64,000 nt of DNA from assembly GCA_017643585.1 (NCBI GenBank), contig JAEPND010000010.1, forward strand, positions 36,535 through 100,534, in the 5' to 3' direction. This DNA is from Maricaulis sp. GTDB lineage: Bacteria; Pseudomonadota; Alphaproteobacteria; Caulobacterales; Maricaulaceae. The translations under genes and the position numbers were made by a program. The notes under the pieces are model-generated. The model did not search any database and was not told where the DNA came from. It saw only the letters and a list, made by a program, of their open reading frames with translations. Of this stretch, positions 45,007 to 53,775 are shown in pieces (position 1 is the first letter of the stretch; every line of letters begins with the position of its first letter).

Positions 45007-46484
45007 GCGCTAATCAGGCATTCCCGGCTACGCTAACCTACGATCCAGAAACAGACCGCCCCCAGGAAGAATGCGGTGTATTTGCTGTCTACGGCGCGGA
45101 TGACGCTGCCGTCCTGACGGCGCTTGGCCTGCACGCCCTGCAGCACCGCGGTCAGGAATCCTGCGGGATTGCGACCCATGACGGATCCCGTTTCCACAAC
45201 GAGCGCTATCTCGGCCTGGTCGGCGAGAATTTCGCTTCTCCGGATCTGCCGCAGCGTCTGCCAGGTCGCAGTGCCATCGGCCATGCCCGGTATTCCACCC
45301 AGGGCGCCTCGGTCATGCGCAATGTCCAGCCGCTCTACTCCGATGTGCGCGGCGGCGGCGTCGCCCTTGCCCACAATGGCAATCTGACCAATGCACGCGT
45401 GCTTCGCGAGGAACTGGTCTCCAAGGGCGCCATCTTCCAGTCGACGTCCGACAGTGAAGTTGTGCTGCACCTCGCGGCCCAATCCACCAAGAACAAGTTG
45501 ACTAACCGCGTCCTTCACGCCCTCAAGCAAATTGAGGGCGCTTTTGCATTTGTCGTGCTGATCAATGACCAGATCATCGCGGCCCGCGACCCGTACGGCA
45601 TTCGCCCGCTTGTGATGGGCCGCATCGGCGACGCCTATGTGTTTGCGTCCGAGACCTGCGCCCTGGACATGGTCGGCGCAACGTTCGAGCGCGAGATCGA
45701 ACCAGGCGAAGCTGTAGTGGTCAACGAGAACGGGCTGCGTTCCGAGAGGTTTGCGCCCGAACGCACCGCCCGGGTTTGTGCATTTGAATACATCTATTTT
45801 GCGCGACCGGACTCGGTCATCGGTGGCCGTTCGGTCTATGAAGCGCGCAAACAGATGGGTCGTCAGCTGGCAATAGAGAACCCGGTAGATGTCGATGTCG
45901 TCATTCCGGTTCCCGATAGTGGCGTTCCCGCTGCCATCGGCTATGCCGAGGCCAGTGGTATTCCCTTTGAGCTGGGCATTATCCGTTCGCACTTTGTCGG
46001 CCGGACCTTCATCCAGCCGACCCAGGACCGCCGCGACCTCTCTGTCCGCCGCAAACACTCGGCCAATGCTGCTGCTGTGAAGGGCAAGCGCGTCCTCTTG
46101 ATCGATGATTCCATCGTGCGCGGCACGACGTCTCTAAAGATCGTGCGCATGATGCGCGAGGCGGGTGCCGCGGAAGTGCATTTCCGCTCGGCCTGTCCGC
46201 CGATCAAATTCCCGGACTTCTACGGCATCGACATGGCCGGTCAGAAAGAGCTGATCGCCGCCAATATGGAAGTCGAGGAAATGGCCGAGAAGCTCGAGGC
46301 CGACAGTCTCGCCTTTCTCACGGTCGACGGCCTGTACCAGGCCGTTGTCGGTGAACCGCGCAATAATCGTGTGCCGCAATTGTCAGATCACTATTTCACC
46401 GGCCAGTATCCGACGCGCCTGATGGATCACGACCGTGATCTCTCGGCCAAGGAATTCCAGCTCTCTCTCCTGGTAGACGCATGA
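45003..46484 (+). CDS. purF: Amidophosphoribosyltransferase
   Basis: A 493-residue enzyme for the committed step of purine synthesis. The N-terminal nucleophile Cys24 (EECGVFAVYG) follows a 23-residue propeptide, as in the Bacillus-type enzymes that are self-processed. The PRPP loop is RVLLIDDSIVRGTT. It overlaps cvpA and the next SDR gene, each by 4 nt. Conserved cysteines near the C-terminal half (SACPPIKFPDFYGIDM) may ligate an Fe-S cluster as in the Bacillus form. Confidence 0.95.
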   Translation: MSANQAFPATLTYDPETDRPQEECGVFAVYGADDAAVLTALGLHALQHRGQESCGIATHDGSRFHNERYLGLVGENFASPDLPQRLPGRSAIGHARYSTQGASVMRNVQPLYSDVRGGGVALAHNGNLTNARVLREELVSKGAIFQSTSDSEVVLHLAAQSTKNKLTNRVLHALKQIEGAFAFVVLINDQIIAARDPYGIRPLVMGRIGDAYVFASETCALDMVGATFEREIEPGEAVVVNENGLRSERFAPERTARVCAFEYIYFARPDSVIGGRSVYEARKQMGRQLAIENPVDVDVVIPVPDSGVPAAIGYAEASGIPFELGIIRSHFVGRTFIQPTQDRRDLSVRRKHSANAAAVKGKRVLLIDDSIVRGTTSLKIVRMMREAGAAEVHFRSACPPIKFPDFYGIDMAGQKELIAANMEVEEMAEKLEADSLAFLTVDGLYQAVVGEPRNNRVPQLSDHYFTGQYPTRLMDHDRDLSAKEFQLSLLVDA

Positions 46485-47209
46485 CCCAAATCGATCTTTC
46501 CGGACGCCTCGCCCTGGTCACAGGCGCGTCGCGTGGCATCGGCTATGCCACAGCCCTGGAGCTGGCCAAGGCCGGCGCTCACGTCATCGCCACGGCGCGC
46601 ACGACAGGCGGGCTTGAGGAACTAGATGATGCCATTCGCGCGGCCGGCGGCAGCGCGACCCTCGTACCGATGGACCTGATGTCGGAAGACGGTATCGAAC
46701 AGCTCGGCCAGATTGTCATGGAACGCTGGGAGAAGCTGGACATCCTGATTGCCAATGCGGGCGCCCTGGGCGTGCTGACCCCGGCTTCGCAAGTGAAAGC
46801 CAAAACCTGGCATGAGGTTATCGGTGTGAACCTGCTCGCGCCGGCGCGCATGATCCGCGCGTTCGAAGCACCACTTCTCGCGTCCGACGCCGGTCGCGCG
46901 GTTTTTGTCTCCTCCGGTGCTGCACGCTCACGCCGTGCCTTCTGGGCGCCCTATGCCGCCTCCAAGGCCGGCATGGATGCCCTGGTCCAGTCCTGGGCGA
47001 ATGAACACCAGCAGGACAGTCTGCGCATCAATATCGCTTACCCCGGTGCCGTCCGCTCACAAATGCGCGCCAAGGCCTTCCCGGGCGAAGACCCGATGAC
47101 ACTGCCTGCTCCTGCAGATCTGTGGCCGCATTTCGCCGAACTGGTCTCGCCTGAGTGCACGCGACATGGCGAGATCATCGACTTCGCCGCAGCCCTGCAA
47201 TCGGCCTGA
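46481..47209 (+). CDS. Short-chain dehydrogenase/reductase
   Basis: A 242-residue classical SDR with the cofactor loop TGASRGIGYA, NAGALG, and catalytic Ser-Tyr-Lys (VSSGAARSRR..., YAASKAG). It overlaps purF by 4 nt and is followed after 3 nt by the TyrA-like gene. Substrate unknown; in relatives a similar gene follows purF. General oxidoreductase role only. Confidence 0.85.
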   Translation: MTQIDLSGRLALVTGASRGIGYATALELAKAGAHVIATARTTGGLEELDDAIRAAGGSATLVPMDLMSEDGIEQLGQIVMERWEKLDILIANAGALGVLTPASQVKAKTWHEVIGVNLLAPARMIRAFEAPLLASDAGRAVFVSSGAARSRRAFWAPYAASKAGMDALVQSWANEHQQDSLRINIAYPGAVRSQMRAKAFPGEDPMTLPAPADLWPHFAELVSPECTRHGEIIDFAAALQSA

Positions 47210-47212
47210 CCC

Positions 47213-47917
47213 GTGAAACTCGGCTGGATCGGATACGGCGCTTTCGGGCGCCTTGCCTGCAACCACCTCGGACCGCATTTCGACGTGGTCATCCATGATG
47301 CCCAGCCGGGGCGCGCGGCTTCTGCCAGCCTGGAAGACGTCGCTGCCTGCAAGCGCATCGTCATCGCCGCGCCGGTCCAGGCGATCGGCGAGGTCGCGGC
47401 GGCGCTGGCTCCGATGGTCCAGCCCGGCACCCGCATTTACGACGTCGGCTCGGTGAAGCTGCGCCCCATGCAGGCCATGCGCGACGCCCTGCCCGACCAT
47501 TGTGAGATCGTCGGCACGCACCCGCTGTTCGGCCCGCAATCGGCCGTGACCGGCCTTGAAGGCCTGCCCATCGTGCTCTGCCCGTCCAATGGCGAAGATG
47601 TCAGCTGCGAGCGCGACTTCCTGGCCGAGCGCCTCAAGCTGGACGTGCATGTCTCCGACGCCGACACCCATGACAGGACCATGGCCCGCGTTCAGGGCCT
47701 CACCCACCTTGTCGCCAAGGTCATCACCGAAATCGATGCCACCCCGGCCGCCTACACCACACGCAGCTACGACCTCCTGATGGAAGCCGCCGGCCTGGTC
47801 GCCCAGGACAGCGACGCCCTCTTCCGCGCCATCGAGAAACACAATCCCTATTCCGCGGAGTTGCGAGAGCGGTTCTTTGAAAGTGTCGAGACGCTGTCGA
47901 AGCGGCTGGGGGACTGA
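47213..47917 (+). CDS. Prephenate/arogenate dehydrogenase-like protein
   Basis: A 234-residue NAD(P)-dependent enzyme with a Rossmann start (KLGWIGYGAFGRLACNHL) and the TyrA motif GTHPLFGPQS containing the catalytic His. TyrA oxidatively decarboxylates prephenate or arogenate toward tyrosine. It is shorter than many TyrA proteins (about 280) and lacks an ACT domain. The GTG at 47213 is the only suitable start after the SDR stop. Confidence 0.8.
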   Translation: MKLGWIGYGAFGRLACNHLGPHFDVVIHDAQPGRAASASLEDVAACKRIVIAAPVQAIGEVAAALAPMVQPGTRIYDVGSVKLRPMQAMRDALPDHCEIVGTHPLFGPQSAVTGLEGLPIVLCPSNGEDVSCERDFLAERLKLDVHVSDADTHDRTMARVQGLTHLVAKVITEIDATPAAYTTRSYDLLMEAAGLVAQDSDALFRAIEKHNPYSAELRERFFESVETLSKRLGD

Positions 47918-47919
47918 CC

Positions 47920-48243
47920 TTGAACGTCTTCAAGGTGCCCTACTCAGAAACAATGGTTCTCTTTGAGAGGTCCTTGGGAGCGGTCAATTTGGCTCCGGAA
48001 CTGATCGCCGGCGCGTTTGATTTCTCCGTTGATTCCGGCTGGGACGAGCTCGATGAGTTCACAATTATTGTGCTCAACATTCAGGCGGCAGATGTCGCCT
48101 TTTTCCGCCACAAGGGCGATCCGGCAAATATCTCACTCGTCTGTCCTTTCAACGACATGACCGTCACCGCACTGCAAAAACGCCTCGATAGCCTGCGGCC
48201 AAAACTGTCATTCGAGTTCAAGGTATTTGAGGAGCCTTGGTAG
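47920..48243 (+). CDS. Hypothetical protein, unrecognised
   Basis: A 107-residue soluble protein read from a TTG at 47920, 2 nt after the tyrA-like stop. It has no signal peptide, TM segment or motif I recognise; the C-terminus is TALQKRLDSLRPKLSFEFKV. It is more AT-rich than its upstream neighbours. It begins the accessory-looking stretch that runs to der. Confidence 0.55.
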   Translation: MNVFKVPYSETMVLFERSLGAVNLAPELIAGAFDFSVDSGWDELDEFTIIVLNIQAADVAFFRHKGDPANISLVCPFNDMTVTALQKRLDSLRPKLSFEFKVFEEPW

Positions 48244-48341
48244 GCACACGAAAGAGTGTTTTCGTTAGTGGAGACGGTAATACGCGAACCTTTTAACCCC
48301 AAAAGAGCGCAACCGGCGCGTGACTGACTGGACCCCCATCT

Positions 48342-48377
48342 GGACACGGCATGATTGATGCGTGTCCATTTATTTTA
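48342..48377 (+). terminator. Possible terminator
   Basis: GGACACG (48342-48348) and CGTGTCC (48361-48367) pair perfectly, with CAT/ATG extending the stem past a bulged G, and are followed by ATTTATTTTA. It could end the transcript of the upstream orphan gene or serve as an operator for the downstream one. The remaining 48244-48412 gap shows no gene. Confidence 0.45.
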
Positions 48378-48412
48378 CACAGTAGTTCCTGTTCGAATTG
48401 GGGGAGACAATC

Positions 48413-48778
48413 GTGCGAACGATACACATCGGGTATACGACGGAAAAAAGTGGCCACGAGCTCTTGGAATTCTTCGACTACGATGAAAGCCACCCTGAAG
48501 GGCTTTCCAGGTTCGAACAAACGATCGGGTGCAGTCCGATGCGGCCGGAGGGTTATGAAGCATATGACCGAGATGTGGTTGGCGACGAAATATTCAATAG
48601 GAAGATATTTGAGAAGTACTCGCCATTTCGGGTTACGGATCAGAGCGTTGTAGACCGGATCGATTTTGCCACAGCACGGTATGTATTTTTCATTGAGACA
48701 GACGAACCGCGTGGCAGAGAGGCCGATGGCGTGCACTTCGTCGGGTGTTTGACTATTTCAGGATATGACTTTGAATAA
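48413..48778 (+). CDS. Hypothetical protein, unrecognised
   Basis: A 121-residue soluble acidic protein. The GTG at 48413 has GGGGGAG (48400-48406) at proper distance; an upstream TTG lies inside that site. It has no signal peptide or TM. The segment YDESHPEGLSRFEQTIGCSP is distinctive but I know no family for it. Low GC and isolation between a hairpin and repeat remnants suggest recent acquisition. Confidence 0.6.
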   Translation: MRTIHIGYTTEKSGHELLEFFDYDESHPEGLSRFEQTIGCSPMRPEGYEAYDRDVVGDEIFNRKIFEKYSPFRVTDQSVVDRIDFATARYVFFIETDEPRGREADGVHFVGCLTISGYDFE

Positions 48779-48829
48779 GCCGACCATCGATAGCGGCCAC
48801 CGCACTCTCATGTCTGCAAAATTGCCAAC

Positions 48830-48845
48830 ACAGACACATTTCTCC
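48830..48845. repeat. Distal copy of an ACAGACACATTT repeat
   Basis: ACAGACACATTTCTCC at 48830-48845 matches the core of three copies on the far side of a gene fragment (49150-49304), in the same orientation. It thus flanks the truncated gene with direct repeats. Confidence 0.5.
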
Positions 48846-48893
48846 GCGATAACGCCCTGCCCTGCAGGGAAATCACGGGCGCGCGCCTGTATC

Positions 48894-49163
48894 TCATTTC
48901 TCTAGGCGCGGGCGATGGAAGACCGTCCTCACCAGCCAGAACAGGATCAGCACGGCCGTCACCGCCTCAGGCAGGGCCAGCATGCCGCTGGCGCGCAGGG
49001 CTTCGGGGAAGACGCTGGCGCCCGGGCCTGTGAAGGCCGAACCCACCGCGATGAAAAAGGCCAAACCCATGCGCCAGAGATGACGGGCGATGCGGCGCCG
49101 GTCGGACATGCGCTTGCGGAAGACGAGTGTGATGTCGCTGAAAAAAACAGGGACACACACCAT
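48894..49163 (-). pseudogene. 5'-truncated membrane-protein fragment
   Basis: The frame gives 89 residues, of which those from about SDITLVFRKRMSDRR (49140 leftward) look like a genuine C-terminal part of a polytopic membrane protein, with two hydrophobic segments (MGLAFFIAVGSAF; AVTAVLILFWLVRTVF). The first eight residues are read from repeat sequence, and no earlier membrane segments can be found upstream. I infer loss of the 5' part at about 49142. It resembles the C-termini of DUF2306-like membrane proteins, with low certainty. Confidence 0.6.
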
Positions 49164-49304
49164 TTATTATATGCAAACTGGGACAGACACATTTTCCCCG
49201 GCGCATGCCGGGGTCTGGTTGATCCTGAAACGCATGCCAGGCCCCGGAACACGTCCGGGGGAAAGGCGTAGCGCGAACAAACAGGGGGAGACACATTTTC
49301 CCTG
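49150..49304. repeat. Array of degenerate GGGACAGACACATTTT-type repeats
   Basis: Three related copies in one orientation: 49150-49170 (GGGACACACACCATTTATT), 49180-49200 (GGGACAGACACATTTTCCCC), and 49284-49304 (GGGGGAGACACATTTTCCCT). Sequences of this kind often surround transposon or REP-associated transposase relics; no transposase is left here. The stretch to 49370 has no gene. Confidence 0.6.
49196..49260. repeat. Two-palindrome intergenic repeat element
   Basis: CCCCGGC/GCCGGGG (49196-49202, 49207-49213, loop GCAT) and CCCCGG/CCGGGG (49242-49247, 49255-49260) with about 28 bp between. The layout resembles dispersed alphaproteobacterial palindromic repeats whose arms read CCCCGGACNNGTTCCGGGG. 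It sits inside the degenerate repeat array. Confidence 0.6.
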
Positions 49305-49370
49305 CTTAATCGACCTCTTCGAAAAACACAGTTCCCGGCCCCGTGACGTCTCTGCGCTCAGCGAAACACC

Positions 49371-50750
49371 CTAGGTCCGCTTGGTCCTTGCGTCCGGGTT
49401 TTTCCGGTCCGCATACGGGTTCTTGCCTGACTTCACGATCAGGCGGATCGGGATGCCGGGCATCTCGAACGCCTCGCGGATACCGTTGATCAGATAGCGT
49501 TTATAGCTGTCCGGCAGGGCATAACCACGTGAACACATCAAAACGAAGGTCGGCGGACGGCCCTTGGTCTGGGTCAGGTAACGCGGACGGATACGGCGAC
49601 CAGCCACGGAAGGTGGCGGGTGGCGCTCGATCATCTCCTGCAGCCAGTCATTGAGATCGCGCGTCTTGATCTTGGCGTCCCAGTCCTTGTGCAGGCGAGA
49701 CAGGGCCGGCATGATTTCATCCAGCCCCTTGTTCTTGACCGAGGAGATCGGCAGCAAGGGCGCTCCGGTCATCTGCGGCAGGAGGCGTTCGAACTCCAGC
49801 TGCATTTCCTTGAGGAAAGCCGTGCGATTGGGCACCAGGTCGAACTTGGAAATGGCAATCGCGACAGCGCGGCCTTCCTTGTAGGCCATGTCCGCCAGGT
49901 GCAGGTCCTGTTTCTCCAGCGGATGCTGTGCATCGACGAGCAGCAGCACAACTTCGGCGAACTTCACGGCGCGCAGCGTGTCCGCTGCACTCATGCGTTC
50001 GAGGCGGTCCTTGACCTTGCCGCGCCTGCGCAGGCCGGCGGTGTCGTGCAGGCGCACGCGGCGACCATCCCACATCCAGTCAACGGCAATGGCGTCTCGG
50101 GTGATACCGGCCTCGGGACCGGTGATAAGGCGTTCTTCGCCGATCAGCGTATTGATCAGCGTCGACTTGCCGGCATTGGGACGACCGATCACGGCGATGC
50201 GCAGCGGCGGCTCCTCGTCCTCATCCTTCTTGCGGCGGCGCTTGGGCGAACCCAGCGCTTCGTAGACGGCCTGGTAGAGATCGCTCATGCCGTCGCCATG
50301 CGCTGCGGACAGGCCGATCGGCTCGCCCAGACCCAGCGCATAGGCATCCATCAGACCGCCCAGCCCCGCCTTGCCCTCGGCCTTGTTGGCACACAGGATG
50401 ACCGGCTTGCCGGACTTGCGCATGACATCAGCAAAGATCTCGTCGAGCGGCGTGATTCCGGCGCGGGCATCAATCAGCAGCAGGCAGACATCGGCATCAT
50501 GGATGGCCATTTCGGTCTGGGTGCGCATTTCAGCGTCCAGCCCGTCCTTCTCGGCATCGTCATAACCGGCGGTGTCGATGAGCAGAAGCTCCATCTCACC
50601 CAGGCGGCCACGCGCCTCTCGCCGGTCCCGCGTTACGCCGGGACGGTCATCCACGATCGCCAGCGGCTTGCCCGCCAGACGATTGAACAGGGTCGATTTG
50701 CCCACATTGGGACGTCCAACGACGGCAATGCGGGGCAGATTATCAGTCAT
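49371..50750 (-). CDS. der: Ribosome-assembly GTPase Der (EngA)
   Basis: A 459-residue protein with two tandem GTPase domains (P-loops GRPNVGKST near residue 10 and GRPNAGKST in the second) and a C-terminal KH-like domain (RRIRPRYLTQTKGRPPTFVL). It is essential for 50S maturation. Length is typical. It follows bamB by 11 nt on the same strand, a conserved der-bamB neighbourhood. Confidence 0.96.
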   Translation of the reverse strand: MTDNLPRIAVVGRPNVGKSTLFNRLAGKPLAIVDDRPGVTRDRREARGRLGEMELLLIDTAGYDDAEKDGLDAEMRTQTEMAIHDADVCLLLIDARAGITPLDEIFADVMRKSGKPVILCANKAEGKAGLGGLMDAYALGLGEPIGLSAAHGDGMSDLYQAVYEALGSPKRRRKKDEDEEPPLRIAVIGRPNAGKSTLINTLIGEERLITGPEAGITRDAIAVDWMWDGRRVRLHDTAGLRRRGKVKDRLERMSAADTLRAVKFAEVVLLLVDAQHPLEKQDLHLADMAYKEGRAVAIAISKFDLVPNRTAFLKEMQLEFERLLPQMTGAPLLPISSVKNKGLDEIMPALSRLHKDWDAKIKTRDLNDWLQEMIERHPPPSVAGRRIRPRYLTQTKGRPPTFVLMCSRGYALPDSYKRYLINGIREAFEMPGIPIRLIVKSGKNPYADRKNPDARTKRT

Positions 50751-50761
50751 TCGGTTTTGGC

Positions 50762-52141
50762 CTATCGCAGCGCGATTACCCGCGCTTCGTCAGTGACGAT
50801 GTAAATCGTCTCGTTGGCAATAACGGGCGCGACAAAGACATTGTCACGCAGCTGGTACTCACGCATTTCCGAACCATCATAGGCGTTCAGCAGAACAGCC
50901 TCGCCATGGCTGGAGGTGACAAATACGCGACCACCCGCCAGTACCGGACCCGACCAGGCAATGCGGTCTTCACGCTTGCGCATGTTCTCGAACTGCTGAA
51001 GCTGGGTGATCCAGTGCACCTGACCGGACTGACGATTGATGCAGACCACCTGGGCCTCGGTCGTGACGACATAAAGATAATCGCCCGCGACCCACGGCGC
51101 ATGCAGACCACCGGCCGGCAATTCCCACAGACGCTCCCCCGAACGCAGTGAAATCGCCACCATCGTGCCCGAATGGCTCATCGCGTAAACCGTGTTGTCG
51201 ACGATGATCGGGCTGCCTGCGACATCATTGATTTCGGACATCGCCGTCATCGTACCCGAGCCGCTCAGACTGTCAGACCACAAGGGGTTACCGTTCTGGA
51301 CACGCAGGGCAACAATTTCGCCGGATGCGAACGGTGCCACCACGATATCCCCGAGAACCGCCGGGCTGGGCGATGTGATCAGGCGTGCAGACTCGATGAT
51401 GCCCTGATAGGTCCAGTTTACATTGCCGTTGGAGGCGTCAATCGACAGCATTTCGTTGTCGTCCGAGGCCACGAAGATCCGGCCATCGGCGACCGTCGGT
51501 GCACCGTGGAACGGGACGATGATCTCGCTGCGCCAGATTTCGCTGCCGCTCTGGGCGTCGAGAGCGACCAGATAATTGTATCCGGAATGGGCATAAATGC
51601 GACCGCTGTCAAAGGCGATACCGCCGCCAAAGGACATGCGGTCACGCTCGTTCGGGCCTTCCAGGCGGCGCGACCAGAGGCGCTCGCCGGATTCGGCATC
51701 AATCGCGGACACCTCGCCTCGCGCGTCGATCATGTAGACCCGGCCTTCCGCGACAACCGGGCGTGCGTTCAGGCGCTGGTTGTGGTCAGAGCCCTCGCCG
51801 AAAGTCTGGCGCCACATAATGTCCAGCGAACCCGTTGCCTGGGTGTGCTGCAGCGCGTGGGTCGGATATCCATCCGGGCCCGGCCAAACGCTGTTCACGT
51901 AAGCCGTCGGCAATTGAACCGGCGGAAGCGCTTCACCCGATGCGGCCTGCAAGCCGGTCTCGAAATCGAGGATGGAAATCCGACCATCCTGCGGCGCGGT
52001 GTCTTCCGGCGCATCGTCATTGCCGCCAATACCCGGAATGAAGTCCAGGGCATCGCCCGGGTTCGGGATTGAGGAACAGGCTGCAATCGGCGCCAGGGCC
52101 AGAGCAAGCAGGAGTGAACGCGTACGCTTTACATCAATCAT
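50762..52141 (-). CDS. bamB: Outer-membrane assembly lipoprotein BamB (PQQ-like propeller)
   Basis: About 459 residues with a lipoprotein signal (APIAACSS, Cys about residue 22) and repeated beta-propeller blades (for example VYMIDARGEVSAIDAESGERLW, LVALDAQSGSEIW). In the BAM complex BamB helps deliver outer-membrane proteins to BamA. The ATG at 52141 is chosen; an extended frame has no signal. It overlaps the YfgM-like gene by 8 nt. Confidence 0.9.
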   Translation of the reverse strand: MIDVKRTRSLLLALALAPIAACSSIPNPGDALDFIPGIGGNDDAPEDTAPQDGRISILDFETGLQAASGEALPPVQLPTAYVNSVWPGPDGYPTHALQHTQATGSLDIMWRQTFGEGSDHNQRLNARPVVAEGRVYMIDARGEVSAIDAESGERLWSRRLEGPNERDRMSFGGGIAFDSGRIYAHSGYNYLVALDAQSGSEIWRSEIIVPFHGAPTVADGRIFVASDDNEMLSIDASNGNVNWTYQGIIESARLITSPSPAVLGDIVVAPFASGEIVALRVQNGNPLWSDSLSGSGTMTAMSEINDVAGSPIIVDNTVYAMSHSGTMVAISLRSGERLWELPAGGLHAPWVAGDYLYVVTTEAQVVCINRQSGQVHWITQLQQFENMRKREDRIAWSGPVLAGGRVFVTSSHGEAVLLNAYDGSEMREYQLRDNVFVAPVIANETIYIVTDEARVIALR

Positions 52142-52877
52142 TGCCGGCTTCCTCAGCAGCATTGTCCGGAGTGTCTTCGGTAGCAGTCGGGCCTGCCGCG
52201 TTCGTGTCGTCCAGCGGTTCTTCCTGAACCGAGGTCAGCGAAGCGATCAGGGCCAGCGCTTCCTGCCCACGTCGCTGAACGCCTTGCGGCGCATCCAGCG
52301 AAAAGGCAAGCAGCTGATATTCCGATTGTGCGCGGTCGTAATCGCCGGCACGCAAGGCGGCGGCGCCGATGGTCTCCCGCGCCAGCAAGCGATACGGCGC
52401 AGAGGCGGCAGCCAACGGGCTGACGCGAATTTCCACATCCGCGAAGCTCAGCTCGTCCCAGCGCGCCCAGACGGCCTTGAGCTGGGCCAGATCATCGATG
52501 AGCGGGTCGTTGGAGGCCGCTGCGACCTGGTCATAGAGCGAGGCGGCTTGCGCATTATCGCCGTTTTCCAGTGCGATCTCGGCACGGCGCATCAGCGACA
52601 ACAGGGCATAACCATCAGACCCGTCGCGCGACAGCGTGTCGAAACCAGCGTCCGCGAGAGCGAGTTCACCCGCCTCGAGATTGGTCATGGCCTCGATGAA
52701 GGCGTCCGACGACTCTTCCAGCTGCGAGGTGCGCCAGTAATCCCAGAATTGCAGACCCGCCGCGCCCAACACGATCGCGGCAGCAGCGCCCCCAACCCAG
52801 GGACCCCATTTCTTCAGCGCTTCCTGATATTTGTCGTTGCGAAGCTCTTCTTCGACTTCTTCAAAAACATCGACCAC
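52134..52877 (-). CDS. YfgM/TPR-like inner-membrane protein
   Basis: About 247 residues, beginning with GTG at 52877 (VDVFEEVEEELRNDKYQEALKKWG). One TM helix near residues 28-46 is followed by TPR-like periplasmic repeats and an acidic, Ala-rich tail. This is the tetratricopeptide (YfgM-like) type found beside bamB and der, where it associates with the Sec translocon and periplasmic chaperones. A much longer frame upstream overlaps panB and is rejected. Confidence 0.82.
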   Translation of the reverse strand: MVDVFEEVEEELRNDKYQEALKKWGPWVGGAAAAIVLGAAGLQFWDYWRTSQLEESSDAFIEAMTNLEAGELALADAGFDTLSRDGSDGYALLSLMRRAEIALENGDNAQAASLYDQVAAASNDPLIDDLAQLKAVWARWDELSFADVEIRVSPLAAASAPYRLLARETIGAAALRAGDYDRAQSEYQLLAFSLDAPQGVQRRGQEALALIASLTSVQEEPLDDTNAAGPTATEDTPDNAAEEAGND

Positions 52878-52947
52878 TGCGGCCAGACTCCCTGAAACAG
52901 ATATTGGGGCGGACCCTAACCGTCTCAGCGCCTTGCGGCAACAGGCG

Positions 52948-53775
52948 TCAACCGTCCTTGCGCTTGAGGGTGTAGACCTCGGCACTGGACGGGAAGGCCC
53001 GTGAGCGCACTTCCTCGGCATACCGTGCCACTGCGGCGTCGGTCCGCTCGGCCATGTTGTCGTATCTCTTGACGAATTTAGGTGTCCACTCGAATACGCC
53101 GAGCATATCCTGAGTGACCAGGATCTGACCGTCGCAGGCCGATGAAGCACCGATACCGATCGTGGGCACATCGACCGCCTGGGTGATCTCATCCGCCAGG
53201 TCCTCGGCCACGCCCTCGATGACGATGGCGAAGGCCCCGGCATCAGCCGTGGCACGCGCTTCATCGATGACGCGCTGACGCTCGGCATCCGTACGCCCCT
53301 TGGCCTTGTAGCCGCCGTCGGCCAGTGCCGCCTGGGGGCGCAGGCCGATATGGCCAACAACCGGAATGGACCGTTCCGCCATAAAGGCTATGCTTTGTGC
53401 GGCATATGTACCGCTTTCGATCTTGATCGCCTGGCAGCCGGTCTCCGACATGATGCGCGCCGCATTCTCGAACGCCTGTTGCGGGCTGGATTCGTAGGAA
53501 CCGAACGGCATGTCGACGGCCACCAGGGCCCGTTTCGACCCGCGCATAACCGCCTTGCCGTGCATGATCATCATGTCGAGCGTGACGCCGATCGTGCTGT
53601 CGAGACCATGCACAACCATGCCGACGCTGTCGCCGACCAGAAGCAAGTCGCAATGGGGGTCAAGAATACGCGCCATCGGCGCATCATAGGCCGTCAGGCA
53701 GACCAGCGGCTCACCGCTCTTGCGGGCACGAATATCCGGAGCCGTAATGCGGCGAACTTGAGTTTGTGCAGACAT
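52948..53775 (-). CDS. panB: 3-methyl-2-oxobutanoate hydroxymethyltransferase
   Basis: A 275-residue TIM-barrel enzyme for the first step of pantothenate synthesis. The signature GDSVGMVVHGLDST and the catalytic Glu region (IEGV, 'VIEGVAEDLADEI') fit PanB. The ATG at 53775 is abutted by the T-tract of a hairpin; GAGG on the minus strand lies in the 3' arm of that hairpin. It is probably expressed with the yfgM-like gene and bamB. Confidence 0.92.
   Translation of the reverse strand: MSAQTQVRRITAPDIRARKSGEPLVCLTAYDAPMARILDPHCDLLLVGDSVGMVVHGLDSTIGVTLDMMIMHGKAVMRGSKRALVAVDMPFGSYESSPQQAFENAARIMSETGCQAIKIESGTYAAQSIAFMAERSIPVVGHIGLRPQAALADGGYKAKGRTDAERQRVIDEARATADAGAFAIVIEGVAEDLADEITQAVDVPTIGIGASSACDGQILVTQDMLGVFEWTPKFVKRYDNMAERTDAAVARYAEEVRSRAFPSSAEVYTLKRKDG

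Noticed and set aside
48859-48870. CCCTGCAGGG palindrome as an attachment site
   Set aside because: A single 10-bp palindrome without an integrase, tRNA or second copy does not support an att site.
49620-50804. Plus-strand frame of 394 codons over der
   Set aside because: Antisense to Der, with no family features.
52878-53360. N-terminal extension of the YfgM-like protein
   Set aside because: Overlaps panB antisense-free on the same strand but in a low-complexity Arg/Ser/Pro-rich frame; the GTG at 52877 begins the conserved part.
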